From the NCBI GenBank assembly GCA_903844635.1, contig CAIMUF010000035.1, positions 1 through 43,508 of the forward strand: a stretch of 43,508 bases of DNA. Direction: 5' to 3'. Made by a program: the position numbers and the translations under genes. Each line of letters begins with the position of its first letter. The first letter of the stretch is position 1. The DNA is from an uncultured Sulfuricurvum sp. GTDB taxonomy: Bacteria; Campylobacterota; Campylobacteria; Campylobacterales; Sulfurimonadaceae. The notes below the pieces were generated by a model that made no database searches, was not told the origin of the DNA, and worked only from the letters and a program-made list of their open reading frames with translations. Positions 10,215 through 18,156 of this stretch are shown here, one piece after another.

Positions 10215-10220
10215 TACAAT
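10215..10220 (+). promoter_or_regulatory. Candidate -10 element of the S4-trpD-tsaE-lptB-rpoN operon
   Basis: TACAAT lies 21 bases before the ATG of the S4-domain gene, in the 153-base divergent space between that gene and the GGDEF-EAL gene. The remaining space is AT-rich and shows no ORF. On the other strand TATACT (bases 10149-10154) could serve the GGDEF-EAL gene. Both are by eye. Confidence 0.35.
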
Positions 10221-10241
10221 AACTTTTCAAAACTCTTATAT

Positions 10242-10502
10242 ATGGAATACTTTTTGCGTATCGATAAATTTCTTAATGCAGTCAACCTGACAAAACGTAG
10301 AGCTGTGGCTCAAGATATGATTAACGAGGATGTTGTTTTATTGAACAACAAAGTGGTTAAGCCCTCTAAAAATGTTGCTATAGGCGATATTATTACCCTC
10401 ATTTATCTTGCGCATGAGCAGCGCTTCGAAGTATTATTGCTCCCCACTATTAAATCAACGCCAAAATCACAACAACATCTCTACGTCAAGGAGATTGTAT
10501 GA
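10242..10502 (+). CDS. Small S4-domain RNA-binding protein
   Basis: The 86-residue protein is almost entirely one S4 RNA-binding domain: RIDKFLNAVNLTKRRAVAQ, then a lysine-rich VVKPSKNVAIGDIITL segment. It resembles the Hsp15/RqcP group, whose members bind ribosomes or 50S-peptidyl-tRNA complexes, but the exact role is not clear from sequence. No strong ribosome site is seen. It is the first gene of a tight operon, and its stop overlaps the trpD start by 4 bases (ATGA). In Campylobacter jejuni, as I recall, the equivalent gene stands just before tsaE-lptB-rpoN. Confidence 0.85.
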   Translation: MEYFLRIDKFLNAVNLTKRRAVAQDMINEDVVLLNNKVVKPSKNVAIGDIITLIYLAHEQRFEVLLLPTIKSTPKSQQHLYVKEIV

Positions 10503-11479
10503 ATCCAACCATACATGATTTTGAGGCACTTTTTGCCCATCGTATGAATGATGAACAGATGCGCGAATTTTTAATGACATTGAGGCTCGATAGCTCAACT
10601 CCGGTATCGGTGATCTCTGATGCAGCCCAAGTAATGCGTTCTCATGCTATTGCCCTGAAAGTAGCGCCTTCTCTTCAATCCAAGCTTATTGATATTGTGG
10701 GGACTGGTGGTGATAAAAGTGGAAGTTTTAATGTTTCTTCAACGGTATCTATTGTGTTGGCGGGATCCGGTGCATATGTAGCCAAGCACGGGAATCGTTC
10801 TATTACCTCCAAATCGGGAAGTGCGGATGTATTGGAATATTTGGGTATAAAGCTTGATCTTGATTTAGAAAAAAATGCGCAATTATTAGAAGAGACCGGA
10901 TTTGCTTTTTTGTTTGCTCAGTACCACCATCCTGCAATGAAGTTTATTATGCCTATTCGCCGCAGTATCCCTGAAAAAACACTCTTTAATATTTTAGGTC
11001 CTTTAACCAATCCGGTAGGGCTTTCCAAGATACTTTTGGGGGTATTTGATGAAGTCTTTGTTCCTAAAATGGTACAAGCAGCTCAAAATATGGGGATGTC
11101 ATCGGCCATAGTCGTAAGTTCACGAGAAAAGATGGATGAAATCAGCATAAGTGATATTACCTATGCTGCGCGATTGAATAATGATAAGATTGATTATTTC
11201 GAGATTGATCCCGAAGCAGTCGGAATCAAAAAAGCTCCTTTTGAAGCCATATTGGGTGGTGATGCGGTCGCTAATGCAACTATTTTGAGGAATATTTTAA
11301 ACAATCGCTCTACTGACGCTCAACGTGATATTGTTTTGATTAATACAGGATATGCCTTGATTGCCGAAGGTATGGCGCGTGATATACAAGAAGGCTTGGA
11401 AATAGCACGCGATACGCTTCTTAGCGGTAAAGCGGCAGCAAAGCTTGAGCAAATTATTTCGGTATCATCGAAACTATGA
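10499..11479 (+). CDS. trpD: Anthranilate phosphoribosyltransferase
   Basis: The 326-residue protein shows the TrpD signatures: the phosphoribosyl-pyrophosphate loop DIVGTGGDKSGSFNVSS (about 65-81), KHGNRSITSKSGSADVLE (about 95-112), and MPIRRSIPEKTLFNILGPLTNP (split motif near 150-172). It transfers phosphoribose to anthranilate in tryptophan synthesis. It is shorter at the N-terminus than E. coli TrpD because it lacks a TrpG glutaminase fusion. Placement is unusual: no other trp gene is near, and it overlaps both the S4 gene and tsaE by 4 bases, so it is translated within a cluster for RNA modification, LPS export and sigma-54. Confidence 0.93.
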   Translation: MNPTIHDFEALFAHRMNDEQMREFLMTLRLDSSTPVSVISDAAQVMRSHAIALKVAPSLQSKLIDIVGTGGDKSGSFNVSSTVSIVLAGSGAYVAKHGNRSITSKSGSADVLEYLGIKLDLDLEKNAQLLEETGFAFLFAQYHHPAMKFIMPIRRSIPEKTLFNILGPLTNPVGLSKILLGVFDEVFVPKMVQAAQNMGMSSAIVVSSREKMDEISISDITYAARLNNDKIDYFEIDPEAVGIKKAPFEAILGGDAVANATILRNILNNRSTDAQRDIVLINTGYALIAEGMARDIQEGLEIARDTLLSGKAAAKLEQIISVSSKL

Positions 11480-11886
11480 TGCAATTAACGCTTCAAGAAC
11501 TCCCAAAACTTTGCGAGATTATTATACAAAGTCTTCCTCATGGCGGAATTGTCATACTTCAAGGAGATTTAGCAAGTGGCAAAACAACGTTGACACAAAG
11601 TTTTGCGGCTTTTTTAGGATTAGAAGATGCTGTAACCTCACCAACCTTTTCTCTTCAACAAAACTATAACGATAGACTGTATCACTATGATTTGTATAAC
11701 TATGGATTTGATAAATTTGTATCGCTGGGAATGATGGAAGAGTTGGAGCGAGAGGGCTATCATCTTATCGAGTGGGGAGATGAAAAGCTCGCAGATGAGT
11801 TAAAGAGAGCGGGGATGGAATGTATGGTGATAAAAATTACAAAATGCAATAATAATATGAGATGCTATGAGGTGCACAATGGATAA
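11476..11886 (+). CDS. tsaE: tRNA threonylcarbamoyladenosine biosynthesis ATPase TsaE
   Basis: The 136-residue P-loop protein carries Walker A GDLASGKTT (30-38), the TsaE-specific SPTFSLQQ (54-61), HYDLYN and EWGDE near the C-terminus. It works with TsaB and TsaD to make t6A37 in ANN-decoding tRNAs, and its ATPase resets the complex. Length is normal. It starts inside the trpD stop (ATGATG) and overlaps lptB by 8 bases, so it sits fully within the operon. Confidence 0.93.
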   Translation: MMQLTLQELPKLCEIIIQSLPHGGIVILQGDLASGKTTLTQSFAAFLGLEDAVTSPTFSLQQNYNDRLYHYDLYNYGFDKFVSLGMMEELEREGYHLIEWGDEKLADELKRAGMECMVIKITKCNNNMRCYEVHNG

Positions 11887-12613
11887 AACAAACCACACAT
11901 TAAAAATCGATAATTTAGTTAAAACAATCAAAAAACATGAAATTGTCAGAGGCGTCAGCATGGAGCTTCATACGGGTGAAGTTGTGGGGCTTTTGGGACC
12001 CAATGGAGCAGGAAAAACGACCACGTTTTATATGATTTGCGGTTTAGTTGATGCAACGGCTGGTCATGTTTATATTGATGGCGAAGATGTATCGGCTATG
12101 CCATTACATAAACGTTCACAAATGGGAATTGGTTATTTGCCGCAAGAAGCATCGATTTTTAAAGATTTAAGTGTTGAAGAAAACCTTATCATTGCGGCTG
12201 AAGCGGGTAAACTCTCTAAAGAAATGCGAGAACAGCGCATTGAAGAACTGCTTGAGATGTTTAATATTGAGCCTATTCGCGCTCGCCGTGGAATCAATCT
12301 AAGCGGTGGAGAGAGACGACGCGTGGAAATTGCCCGTGCATTGGTCAATAAACCTCGTTTTTTACTCCTTGATGAGCCTTTTGCTGGCGTTGATCCTATC
12401 GCTGTAATGGACATCCAAAATGTGATTTCACAGTTGGTTGAATACGGTATCGGAGTGTTGATAACCGATCACAATGTTCGTGAAACACTCGCGGTATGTG
12501 ACCGTGCCTACGTCATTAAAAGCGGAGAGCTTCTGGCTTCAGGAACAAGCGATGAAATTGCACATAATCCTGATGTGCGAGAACACTATCTTGGCGAATC
12601 GTTTAAACTGTAA
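11879..12613 (+). CDS. lptB: LPS export ABC transporter ATP-binding protein LptB
   Basis: The 244-residue ABC ATPase has Walker A GPNGAGKTT (40-48), the family sequence TTTFYMICGLV, Q-loop GYLPQEASIF, signature LSGGERRR (141-148), Walker B FLLLDEPFAGVDP and H-loop His198 in ITDHNVRET. These are typical of LptB, which powers transport of lipopolysaccharide by LptFG across the inner membrane. I choose the ATG at 11879 over that at 11867, because GAGGTG lies 4-5 bases ahead of it and the length then fits E. coli LptB. It overlaps tsaE by 8 bases and precedes rpoN by 3 bases; lptB-rpoN adjacency is widespread in proteobacteria. Confidence 0.93.
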   Translation: MDKTNHTLKIDNLVKTIKKHEIVRGVSMELHTGEVVGLLGPNGAGKTTTFYMICGLVDATAGHVYIDGEDVSAMPLHKRSQMGIGYLPQEASIFKDLSVEENLIIAAEAGKLSKEMREQRIEELLEMFNIEPIRARRGINLSGGERRRVEIARALVNKPRFLLLDEPFAGVDPIAVMDIQNVISQLVEYGIGVLITDHNVRETLAVCDRAYVIKSGELLASGTSDEIAHNPDVREHYLGESFKL

Positions 12614-12616
12614 ATC

Positions 12617-13888
12617 ATGGCAGGTCTAAAACTTCGAACATCGGTTGAAGTTAAAAACAAACTCTCGAATACTTTACGTAACTGGCTACCGATTCTTCAT
12701 TCGAGTTTGAGTGATTTGGGAGAAGCGATGGCGCCGTTTGTGGAAGGGAATCCGCTTATTGATATTAAATCGGGATATGAAGAGTCGTTTGAGGCAAAAA
12801 TACCCCGTAAAATCCAATATGGCTATGTTCAAAATTCACATTCTGAAGCGATAGAAGCTTTAACTGTGCAGCATAAAAGTTTATACGATGTTTTAGATGA
12901 GCAATGTGAAGCTCCACTTTTCCCGACACCACTCTCGCAAGCAGTCGCTCGTCATGTCTGTGAAAATCTCGATGAGGGGGGATATTATGAGGGAAATTCT
13001 GAAGCTTTTTGTCTCTCGATAGCAATAAGTTTCGAGATGTTTGAGCAAATACGAAAACGTTTTCGTTTTATTGAACAAGTGGGAATCGGGGCAAGGAATT
13101 TACAGGAGTCTTTCTTATTTCAACTCGATCATACCTCCATAAGTGACACTGTCTATCATTTGGCAACTGAAATGATAGAAAATTTAGAAAGCCTAAATCG
13201 CTACCATAAAGAAGAATATTTTCATGAGGCGATGAGAGTGATAGGGAGTTTTAAAAATCCGCCTGCCATTGATTTTTTGGAAAACTCTATGCAAGTTATT
13301 CCTGATTTGATGATTTTTAATGATCCGGATACGGGAATAGAAGTTAAGCTCAATGATAACTATTATCCTGCCATTACAATCGATACTGAATACGGCGTTG
13401 AACACAGTTTTATCACGCAAAAGTTCAAAGAAGCCAAAAGTTTAGTAGATGCTCTGGAAATGCGTAAAGCAACCTTGTATAAAGTGGGACTGATGATTGT
13501 TGAATATCAGTATACTTTTTTCACAGGCGGAGCAATTAAGCCCCTTACTCTCAAAATGCTAGCCGATGAGTTTGGTCATAATCCTTCGACCATTTCACGC
13601 GCTATTGCCAACAAATACATTGCGTGTGACCGAGGTATTTATGCAATGAAAGAGTTTTTTACGACCGCTATTGATGAGGATGTATCCAATGCTGCTATCA
13701 AAGAGTATGTCAGTGAATGTGTGAAACAAGAATCGCATAAAAAACCGTTGAGTGATATGAAACTCCTGGACATGGTTCAAACCAAATTTAATATTACCAT
13801 GGTGCGCCGAACGATTGCCAAATACCGTTCACAAGCCAATATTGCAGGGTCAAGTGAGCGTAAAAAACTCTATCAGCTAGGACGATGA
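12617..13888 (+). CDS. rpoN: RNA polymerase sigma-54 factor
   Basis: The 423-residue protein has the expected parts: an N-terminal activator-binding region (region I is divergent, starting MAGLKLRTSVEVKNKL, and less glutamine-rich than in E. coli), a core-binding domain (about 80-290) with helical motifs, a helix-turn-helix (LKMLADEFGHNPSTISRAI, about 315-333) and the RpoN box VRRTIAKYR at 396-404. In this phylum sigma-54 drives the middle class of flagellar genes, with FlgR/FlgS as activators, so this gene probably controls rod/hook genes elsewhere. It overlaps the following TIGR02757 gene by 4 bases. Somewhat shorter than E. coli RpoN (477), as is typical for Campylobacterota. Confidence 0.93.
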   Translation: MAGLKLRTSVEVKNKLSNTLRNWLPILHSSLSDLGEAMAPFVEGNPLIDIKSGYEESFEAKIPRKIQYGYVQNSHSEAIEALTVQHKSLYDVLDEQCEAPLFPTPLSQAVARHVCENLDEGGYYEGNSEAFCLSIAISFEMFEQIRKRFRFIEQVGIGARNLQESFLFQLDHTSISDTVYHLATEMIENLESLNRYHKEEYFHEAMRVIGSFKNPPAIDFLENSMQVIPDLMIFNDPDTGIEVKLNDNYYPAITIDTEYGVEHSFITQKFKEAKSLVDALEMRKATLYKVGLMIVEYQYTFFTGGAIKPLTLKMLADEFGHNPSTISRAIANKYIACDRGIYAMKEFFTTAIDEDVSNAAIKEYVSECVKQESHKKPLSDMKLLDMVQTKFNITMVRRTIAKYRSQANIAGSSERKKLYQLGR

Positions 13889-14628
13889 AAAAGTTAAAAG
13901 CACGTTTAGACGCAGAGGTTGCGCGACGGAATTGTTCAGAGGAGATATGTGAGAATAAACCTGATCCCTTGATGATTGCACGTTCATTTGGAGATGAATG
14001 CAATGCCCTTACATGCGCATTATTTGCGTATGGTAATGTACGTGCAATTGTTGGTTTTTTACGATCGTTAGAGAACGGACTTATTAATATGGACGAAGAG
14101 AATATCATGAAGTCTGTTGAGGGAAAATATTATCGTTTTCAAAATAGTGAAGATATAGCGCAATGGTTTATCACGCTTCGACGTTTAAAACTTAATGGAG
14201 GAGTAGAAGAAGCATTTAGGCAGGGATATGACCAAGGCGGGGTATTGGAGGGGTTAGATGCCCTTATTGAAACATTGTATGATCTGAATCCGTATAGGTC
14301 TCAAGGCTATGCTTTCCTCATCGGAAAACCAATTAAAAAAAGTTCTTCCCCCTCAGCGATGAAACGGATTATGATGTATTTGCGCTGGATGGTACGACAT
14401 GATACGCTTGATATGGGGCTGTGGAGCGTTATGCCGTCTTCTGAACTCATTATGCCGCTGGATACCCATACGTTTCATGTTTCTACTAAATTAGGGCTAT
14501 TAAAGAGAAAACAATGCGATCTTAAAGCGGCTTTAGAATTAACGGAAAATTTAAAAAAATTTGATCCGTTGGACCCGATAAAATATGATTTTGCACTTTA
14601 TAGGCTAGGGCAGGAAGGAATTATTTAG
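13885..14628 (+). CDS. TIGR02757 (DUF2400) family protein
   Basis: The 247-residue protein matches the TIGR02757 family: an N-terminal helical part with ARSFGDECNALTCALFAYGNV, a middle SSSPSAMKRIMMYLRWMVRHD, and the conserved LIMPLDTHTFHVSTKLGLLKRK. The last part resembles the helix-hairpin-helix DNA glycosylase fold (LDTHTFHVS recalls the Asp of endonuclease III-like enzymes), but function is not established. It overlaps rpoN by 4 bases and is last in the operon, with its stop overlapping the convergent GGDEF-EAL gene by 4 bases. Confidence 0.85.
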   Translation: MKKLKARLDAEVARRNCSEEICENKPDPLMIARSFGDECNALTCALFAYGNVRAIVGFLRSLENGLINMDEENIMKSVEGKYYRFQNSEDIAQWFITLRRLKLNGGVEEAFRQGYDQGGVLEGLDALIETLYDLNPYRSQGYAFLIGKPIKKSSSPSAMKRIMMYLRWMVRHDTLDMGLWSVMPSSELIMPLDTHTFHVSTKLGLLKRKQCDLKAALELTENLKKFDPLDPIKYDFALYRLGQEGII

Positions 14629-16553
14629 GGAAGGTGGCTTGGCGTTCCAATGTAAAATCCTTGCACATAGTCGACATTTAACGTTTGTAATGTTGTGAAA
14701 ATCGCATCATTTTCAACATTTTCAGCAATTGATTTTGCTCCAATTGCATTAGCAAATCCTGCTATGGTTCGCACCATTTCTAAATATTTTCGATTATCAT
14801 TGATTTTATTAATCAATCTACCATCAATTTTGAGATAATCAATATCCAAGTGAATGATTTTTTCTAAATTGGAATAGCCTGCACCAAAATTATCAACCGA
14901 TATTTTTGCGCCCAATTTTTTTACCTCTGCAATGAAGAGGGATACACGAATATAATGATCATAAATATCCTCTTCCGAAAGTTCAAAGACAATTCTGCGA
15001 GCGGTATTCGTACTAACTATTGTCTCTTCAAGGTAGCGGAGTGTATGTTGATCCATCATATCATGTGCGCATAGATGAACAGAAAAATTTTCATCACGTT
15101 CTGCAAAAGACTCACAGGATTGACGCATGATTTCTCGTGAAATTTCAGGATAAAGTGCTGTTTTTTTGGCAATGGTTAAAAAATTCAAAGGTGGGATGAG
15201 GGTTGAATCTTTACTAATTAATCGTGCGAGAGTTTCATAACCCTTGATTTTCCCAGTTTGAGTTGAAACAATGGGTTGATAATAGCATATTATACGTCCA
15301 TCATAGTATGCTTCGCGAATAGAGGACGCGATAATAAGGTTTTGATTCTGATGATGTTCGAGTTCTTTATCTTCTTCATAGATTGAAAAGTCTTGTGATT
15401 TTTCTGTTGCATTGGCAAGCGCTTCATCCGCATGAGAAAGAGAAAGATGCAGGCTTGAATCAATTCCGAGTCGAGTCGATACAAGGATTCTTTCATTTAA
15501 GACATTAAATGAGTGTTCGTTGAGTGTATGGAGTAAAAATTCAGCAAAAATTGTCAAATCTTCTGTCGTTTTATTCAAATCTAGGAGAACTGCAAATTCA
15601 TCTCGTCCTAATCGATACGCAATGAGTCCATGCTTAGTCAGAAGCAGTGAAACTTGCTGTCGTAAAGAATCCGTGATGGCCGCCCCAAAAAAGTGATTTA
15701 GTTCTTGAAAATTTTTAAGATGAATAATGACAAGAGCATGATAATTGTGACGATCCATATCAAATAAAAGACGATGTCTGTTGGGAAGATGAGTGAGTGA
15801 GTCAATAAATCCTTCATTAATCAGTTCTTTTGTCTTCTCTTCTACATGTTCATGTAAAATTTCGGTCGTATTATGAAGTTTTTCACTGGTTGATTCAATC
15901 TCTTCACTTAAACGCTCTGAATTATCAGTTAGCACATTCCTGTACACAATTAAGAAAGGAAGAATCCCCGCAAAAAGAAGAAGTGATTTTGCAATGGTAT
16001 CAAAAATTGCTATTTGAGATAGCTTTTGAAGGGACGTAGGCTCTGTAACTGCAATCGTTAGATAGTGGATTCCTGCTGAAGTAGTACAAGGAAGATAGAG
16101 AGTGTGAAAGCCTTGAATGGTATCGAGCTTAAAGTAGGGTTGATTGTTTTTTAGAATTTTAGTAAGTTGTTCACGATCCTCCTTCACTGCATCAAGAGGC
16201 TGAATGAGCGCTTGATTCGATGAAGCGAATGCATTGCTAATACCATAACGCAAGGTGTTATTGCTGTCTATAAATACACTGTATAAGCGTCCCATACTAT
16301 TAGTACGTGCCAATGATGTCATATCCTTGATCATATTTGCTGTTTCTATCGGTGTAACTTGACCTTCCCATAAATGATCATAATAATTACTCCCGGTGAT
16401 TATTGAGGCAGATGATGCAGCTTCTTCTAAATTAGCTTTAATTGTCTCTATATGGGTGTTCTCTGCATCATAATATTCTCGAATACCCATTCCGATTACA
16501 ACAGCTAAAAAGAGCAAAAGAGCTATAAAAAATTTTTTACTATTAACGCGCAT
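14625..16553 (-). CDS. Membrane GGDEF-EAL paralogue with degenerate active sites
   Basis: I take the start at base 16553 (MRVNSKKFF), because GGAG lies 6 bases ahead of it and it aligns with the start of the 8145-10088 paralogue; an in-frame ATG 12 bases upstream has no such site. The 642-residue protein has TM1 (about 8-24), a periplasmic region, TM2 (about 185-205), then GGDEF and EAL domains. GGDEF reads GRDEF (316-320) and the upstream metal-binding aspartates are lost (HLKNF). In the EAL domain the Asn of the INLS motif is His493, and the DDFG pair is Asp554-Asn555. Synthesis is therefore unlikely and hydrolysis doubtful; a c-di-GMP receptor or regulator role is possible. It is divergent from the COG3400 gene. 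Confidence 0.87.
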   Translation of the reverse strand: MRVNSKKFFIALLLFLAVVIGMGIREYYDAENTHIETIKANLEEAASSASIITGSNYYDHLWEGQVTPIETANMIKDMTSLARTNSMGRLYSVFIDSNNTLRYGISNAFASSNQALIQPLDAVKEDREQLTKILKNNQPYFKLDTIQGFHTLYLPCTTSAGIHYLTIAVTEPTSLQKLSQIAIFDTIAKSLLLFAGILPFLIVYRNVLTDNSERLSEEIESTSEKLHNTTEILHEHVEEKTKELINEGFIDSLTHLPNRHRLLFDMDRHNYHALVIIHLKNFQELNHFFGAAITDSLRQQVSLLLTKHGLIAYRLGRDEFAVLLDLNKTTEDLTIFAEFLLHTLNEHSFNVLNERILVSTRLGIDSSLHLSLSHADEALANATEKSQDFSIYEEDKELEHHQNQNLIIASSIREAYYDGRIICYYQPIVSTQTGKIKGYETLARLISKDSTLIPPLNFLTIAKKTALYPEISREIMRQSCESFAERDENFSVHLCAHDMMDQHTLRYLEETIVSTNTARRIVFELSEEDIYDHYIRVSLFIAEVKKLGAKISVDNFGAGYSNLEKIIHLDIDYLKIDGRLINKINDNRKYLEMVRTIAGFANAIGAKSIAENVENDAIFTTLQTLNVDYVQGFYIGTPSHLP

Positions 16554-16653
16554 ACAATTCTCCATTTTTTATTAATAAATGTCAGTATAACATTTTTATT
16601 AACAAAATAGATGAGCCAGTAATGACGCAACAGTGGTGAAAATGAAATTATGG

Positions 16654-16659
16654 TACAAT
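16654..16659 (+). promoter_or_regulatory. Candidate -10 element of the COG3400 gene
   Basis: TACAAT preceded by ATGG lies 28 bases before the ATG, in the 134-base divergent space upstream of the GGDEF-EAL gene. GGAG about 10 bases before the ATG is the likely ribosome site. No -35 box is clear. Confidence 0.4.
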
Positions 16660-16687
16660 CGCCTAATTAATCAGGAGTCGAATTGGA

Positions 16688-18097
16688 ATGAAAAAAATTT
16701 TAATCGTGAGTGATGGCGTTGTCGGTCACCATTTTATAGAGCGTGTTATTGGTGCGCATACGACTGAAAATCTTTATTACGTCATACATACAAAAAAAGA
16801 TGAAGTCTATGACAGCTATAATCAATCTCGTTTTAAGTTTTTCAATTTCGACCCAACCAGTTATTATAAAATTACCACTATTTTAAAAATGGATTTTACA
16901 CAAGCTATTTTAGCCATGGAAAATCAGCTCGAACTCGAACAAACAATCAAAAATATTCGCTTATTAAAACCTAATATTCGTATTGTTGCATTGGATTTAT
17001 GGAATTCAGTCAGCCCTGATGATGGGGTAGAGTGGATTAATATGCGTCAAATTTTAGCCCTAAATCTTATCGATCATCTTCCGAATATTCCTGTTCTCGC
17101 TCAAAATATTGGATTGGGAAATGGTGAAATTATGGAAGTGTTGGTCCCTTTTGGGAGTTCATTTGTATATCGCCACATTGGATCAATTGAACAAAATAAT
17201 TGGAAAATCGCTGCAATCTATAGAAATCGTCAATTGATTTTACCATCGGATCAAAAAATGATTCAGCCCAATGATATTTTGGTATTAGTAGGTGAACCAA
17301 ATGTACTAAAATCGGTGTATCGTGCTATAAAACGCGAACTTGGGCAATTCCCGGCTCCTTTTGGGAGTAAACTTTATTTGTACATTGACATGGCATATGA
17401 AAAGCCTAAAACTATGTTTGAATTGGTACGTCGAAGCATTTATATCCAACGTAAATTAAAAAAACCACTTTTAATTAAGATTATAAATCCTGGAGATATA
17501 GATCATTTACGTCAGATTAAAGCGTGTGCAGTCGAGGGGGTAGAGGTAGAAATTGTTTACGATGCTGTGGTGGATGATGAGATGCTTTTATCCGATATTA
17601 AAAAACATCATATTGGTCTTTTCCTTGTTTCACAAACGATGTTTGCACGTCGATCAATCCGAAAAAAGCTCTATCATGGAAATGTACCGGTTTTAAAACT
17701 TGCAAACCGATCTTTTTCAACTTTGAAACACTCTTTGGTGATTTTGGGAGAAGAAAACCATGTTGAGCATATTTCAACCACAGTTTTTGATGTCGCGTCA
17801 CAACTTGGGTTTGATTTGGAATTGATTGATTATGCAGTAGAAGAAAGAGCCAATGTTACGCAGGCGATCGAGCATTTTAATAATCTTTCCACTATTTTTT
17901 CAAAATCAATCAATGTGGTTAAAACCGATGAAAATCCTATTCGTTTTTTACGAGATTATGAAAACTTTTTACAATGTCTCCCTTTTACGGACAAGATGTT
18001 TGAAAATTCATTTAAACGTTTTTTTGCTACTGATCCTGATGTTCTATACAGTAAACTTGATAACTATCATCAACTTTTCATCCCAACACAAATATAA
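16688..18097 (+). CDS. COG3400 family protein with RCK_C (TrkA-C-like) domain
   Basis: The 469-residue soluble protein begins with a Rossmann-like segment (KKILIVSDGVVGHHFIERV) as in TrkA/RCK domains. It has a central RCK_C/TrkA-C-type domain (about residues 145-215), seen in IMEVLVPFGSSFVYRHIG and MIQPNDILVLVGEP, and a C-terminal part that resembles universal-stress/RCK repeats. Such domains sense ligands and control potassium channels or transporters. No membrane segment is present, so it would act as a cytoplasmic partner. I recognise the family as COG3400, largely confined to Campylobacterota, with no proven function. It lies upstream of aroB but is separated from it by a 59-base gap holding an inverted repeat. 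Confidence 0.75.
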   Translation: MKKILIVSDGVVGHHFIERVIGAHTTENLYYVIHTKKDEVYDSYNQSRFKFFNFDPTSYYKITTILKMDFTQAILAMENQLELEQTIKNIRLLKPNIRIVALDLWNSVSPDDGVEWINMRQILALNLIDHLPNIPVLAQNIGLGNGEIMEVLVPFGSSFVYRHIGSIEQNNWKIAAIYRNRQLILPSDQKMIQPNDILVLVGEPNVLKSVYRAIKRELGQFPAPFGSKLYLYIDMAYEKPKTMFELVRRSIYIQRKLKKPLLIKIINPGDIDHLRQIKACAVEGVEVEIVYDAVVDDEMLLSDIKKHHIGLFLVSQTMFARRSIRKKLYHGNVPVLKLANRSFSTLKHSLVILGEENHVEHISTTVFDVASQLGFDLELIDYAVEERANVTQAIEHFNNLSTIFSKSINVVKTDENPIRFLRDYENFLQCLPFTDKMFENSFKRFFATDPDVLYSKLDNYHQLFIPTQI

Positions 18098-18108
18098 TTT
18101 AAGCCCAT

Positions 18109-18141
18109 TTAAAGTATCATAGTAAAACTTTCATACTTTAA
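18109..18141. promoter_or_regulatory. Inverted repeat between the COG3400 gene and aroB
   Basis: TTAAAGTAT (18109-18117) and ATACTTTAA (18133-18141) form a perfect 9-base dyad with a 15-base spacer, filling most of the 59-base gap before aroB. It has no following T-run, so it is a weak terminator candidate. A protein-binding site over the aroB promoter, or an mRNA hairpin, are alternatives. Confidence 0.35.
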
Positions 18142-18156
18142 TTTAACAGGCTTTTT

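Noticed and set aside
11445-11669. Open frame overlapping the trpD/tsaE junction
   Set aside because: Out of frame with two well-recognised proteins that fill this DNA.
13885-14628. Calling the TIGR02757 protein endonuclease III
   Set aside because: No iron-sulfur cysteine cluster and no helix-hairpin-helix lysine; only a short Asp-containing segment is similar.
14625-16553. Calling this protein an active diguanylate cyclase
   Set aside because: The GGDEF motif is GRDEF and the upstream metal-binding aspartates are missing.
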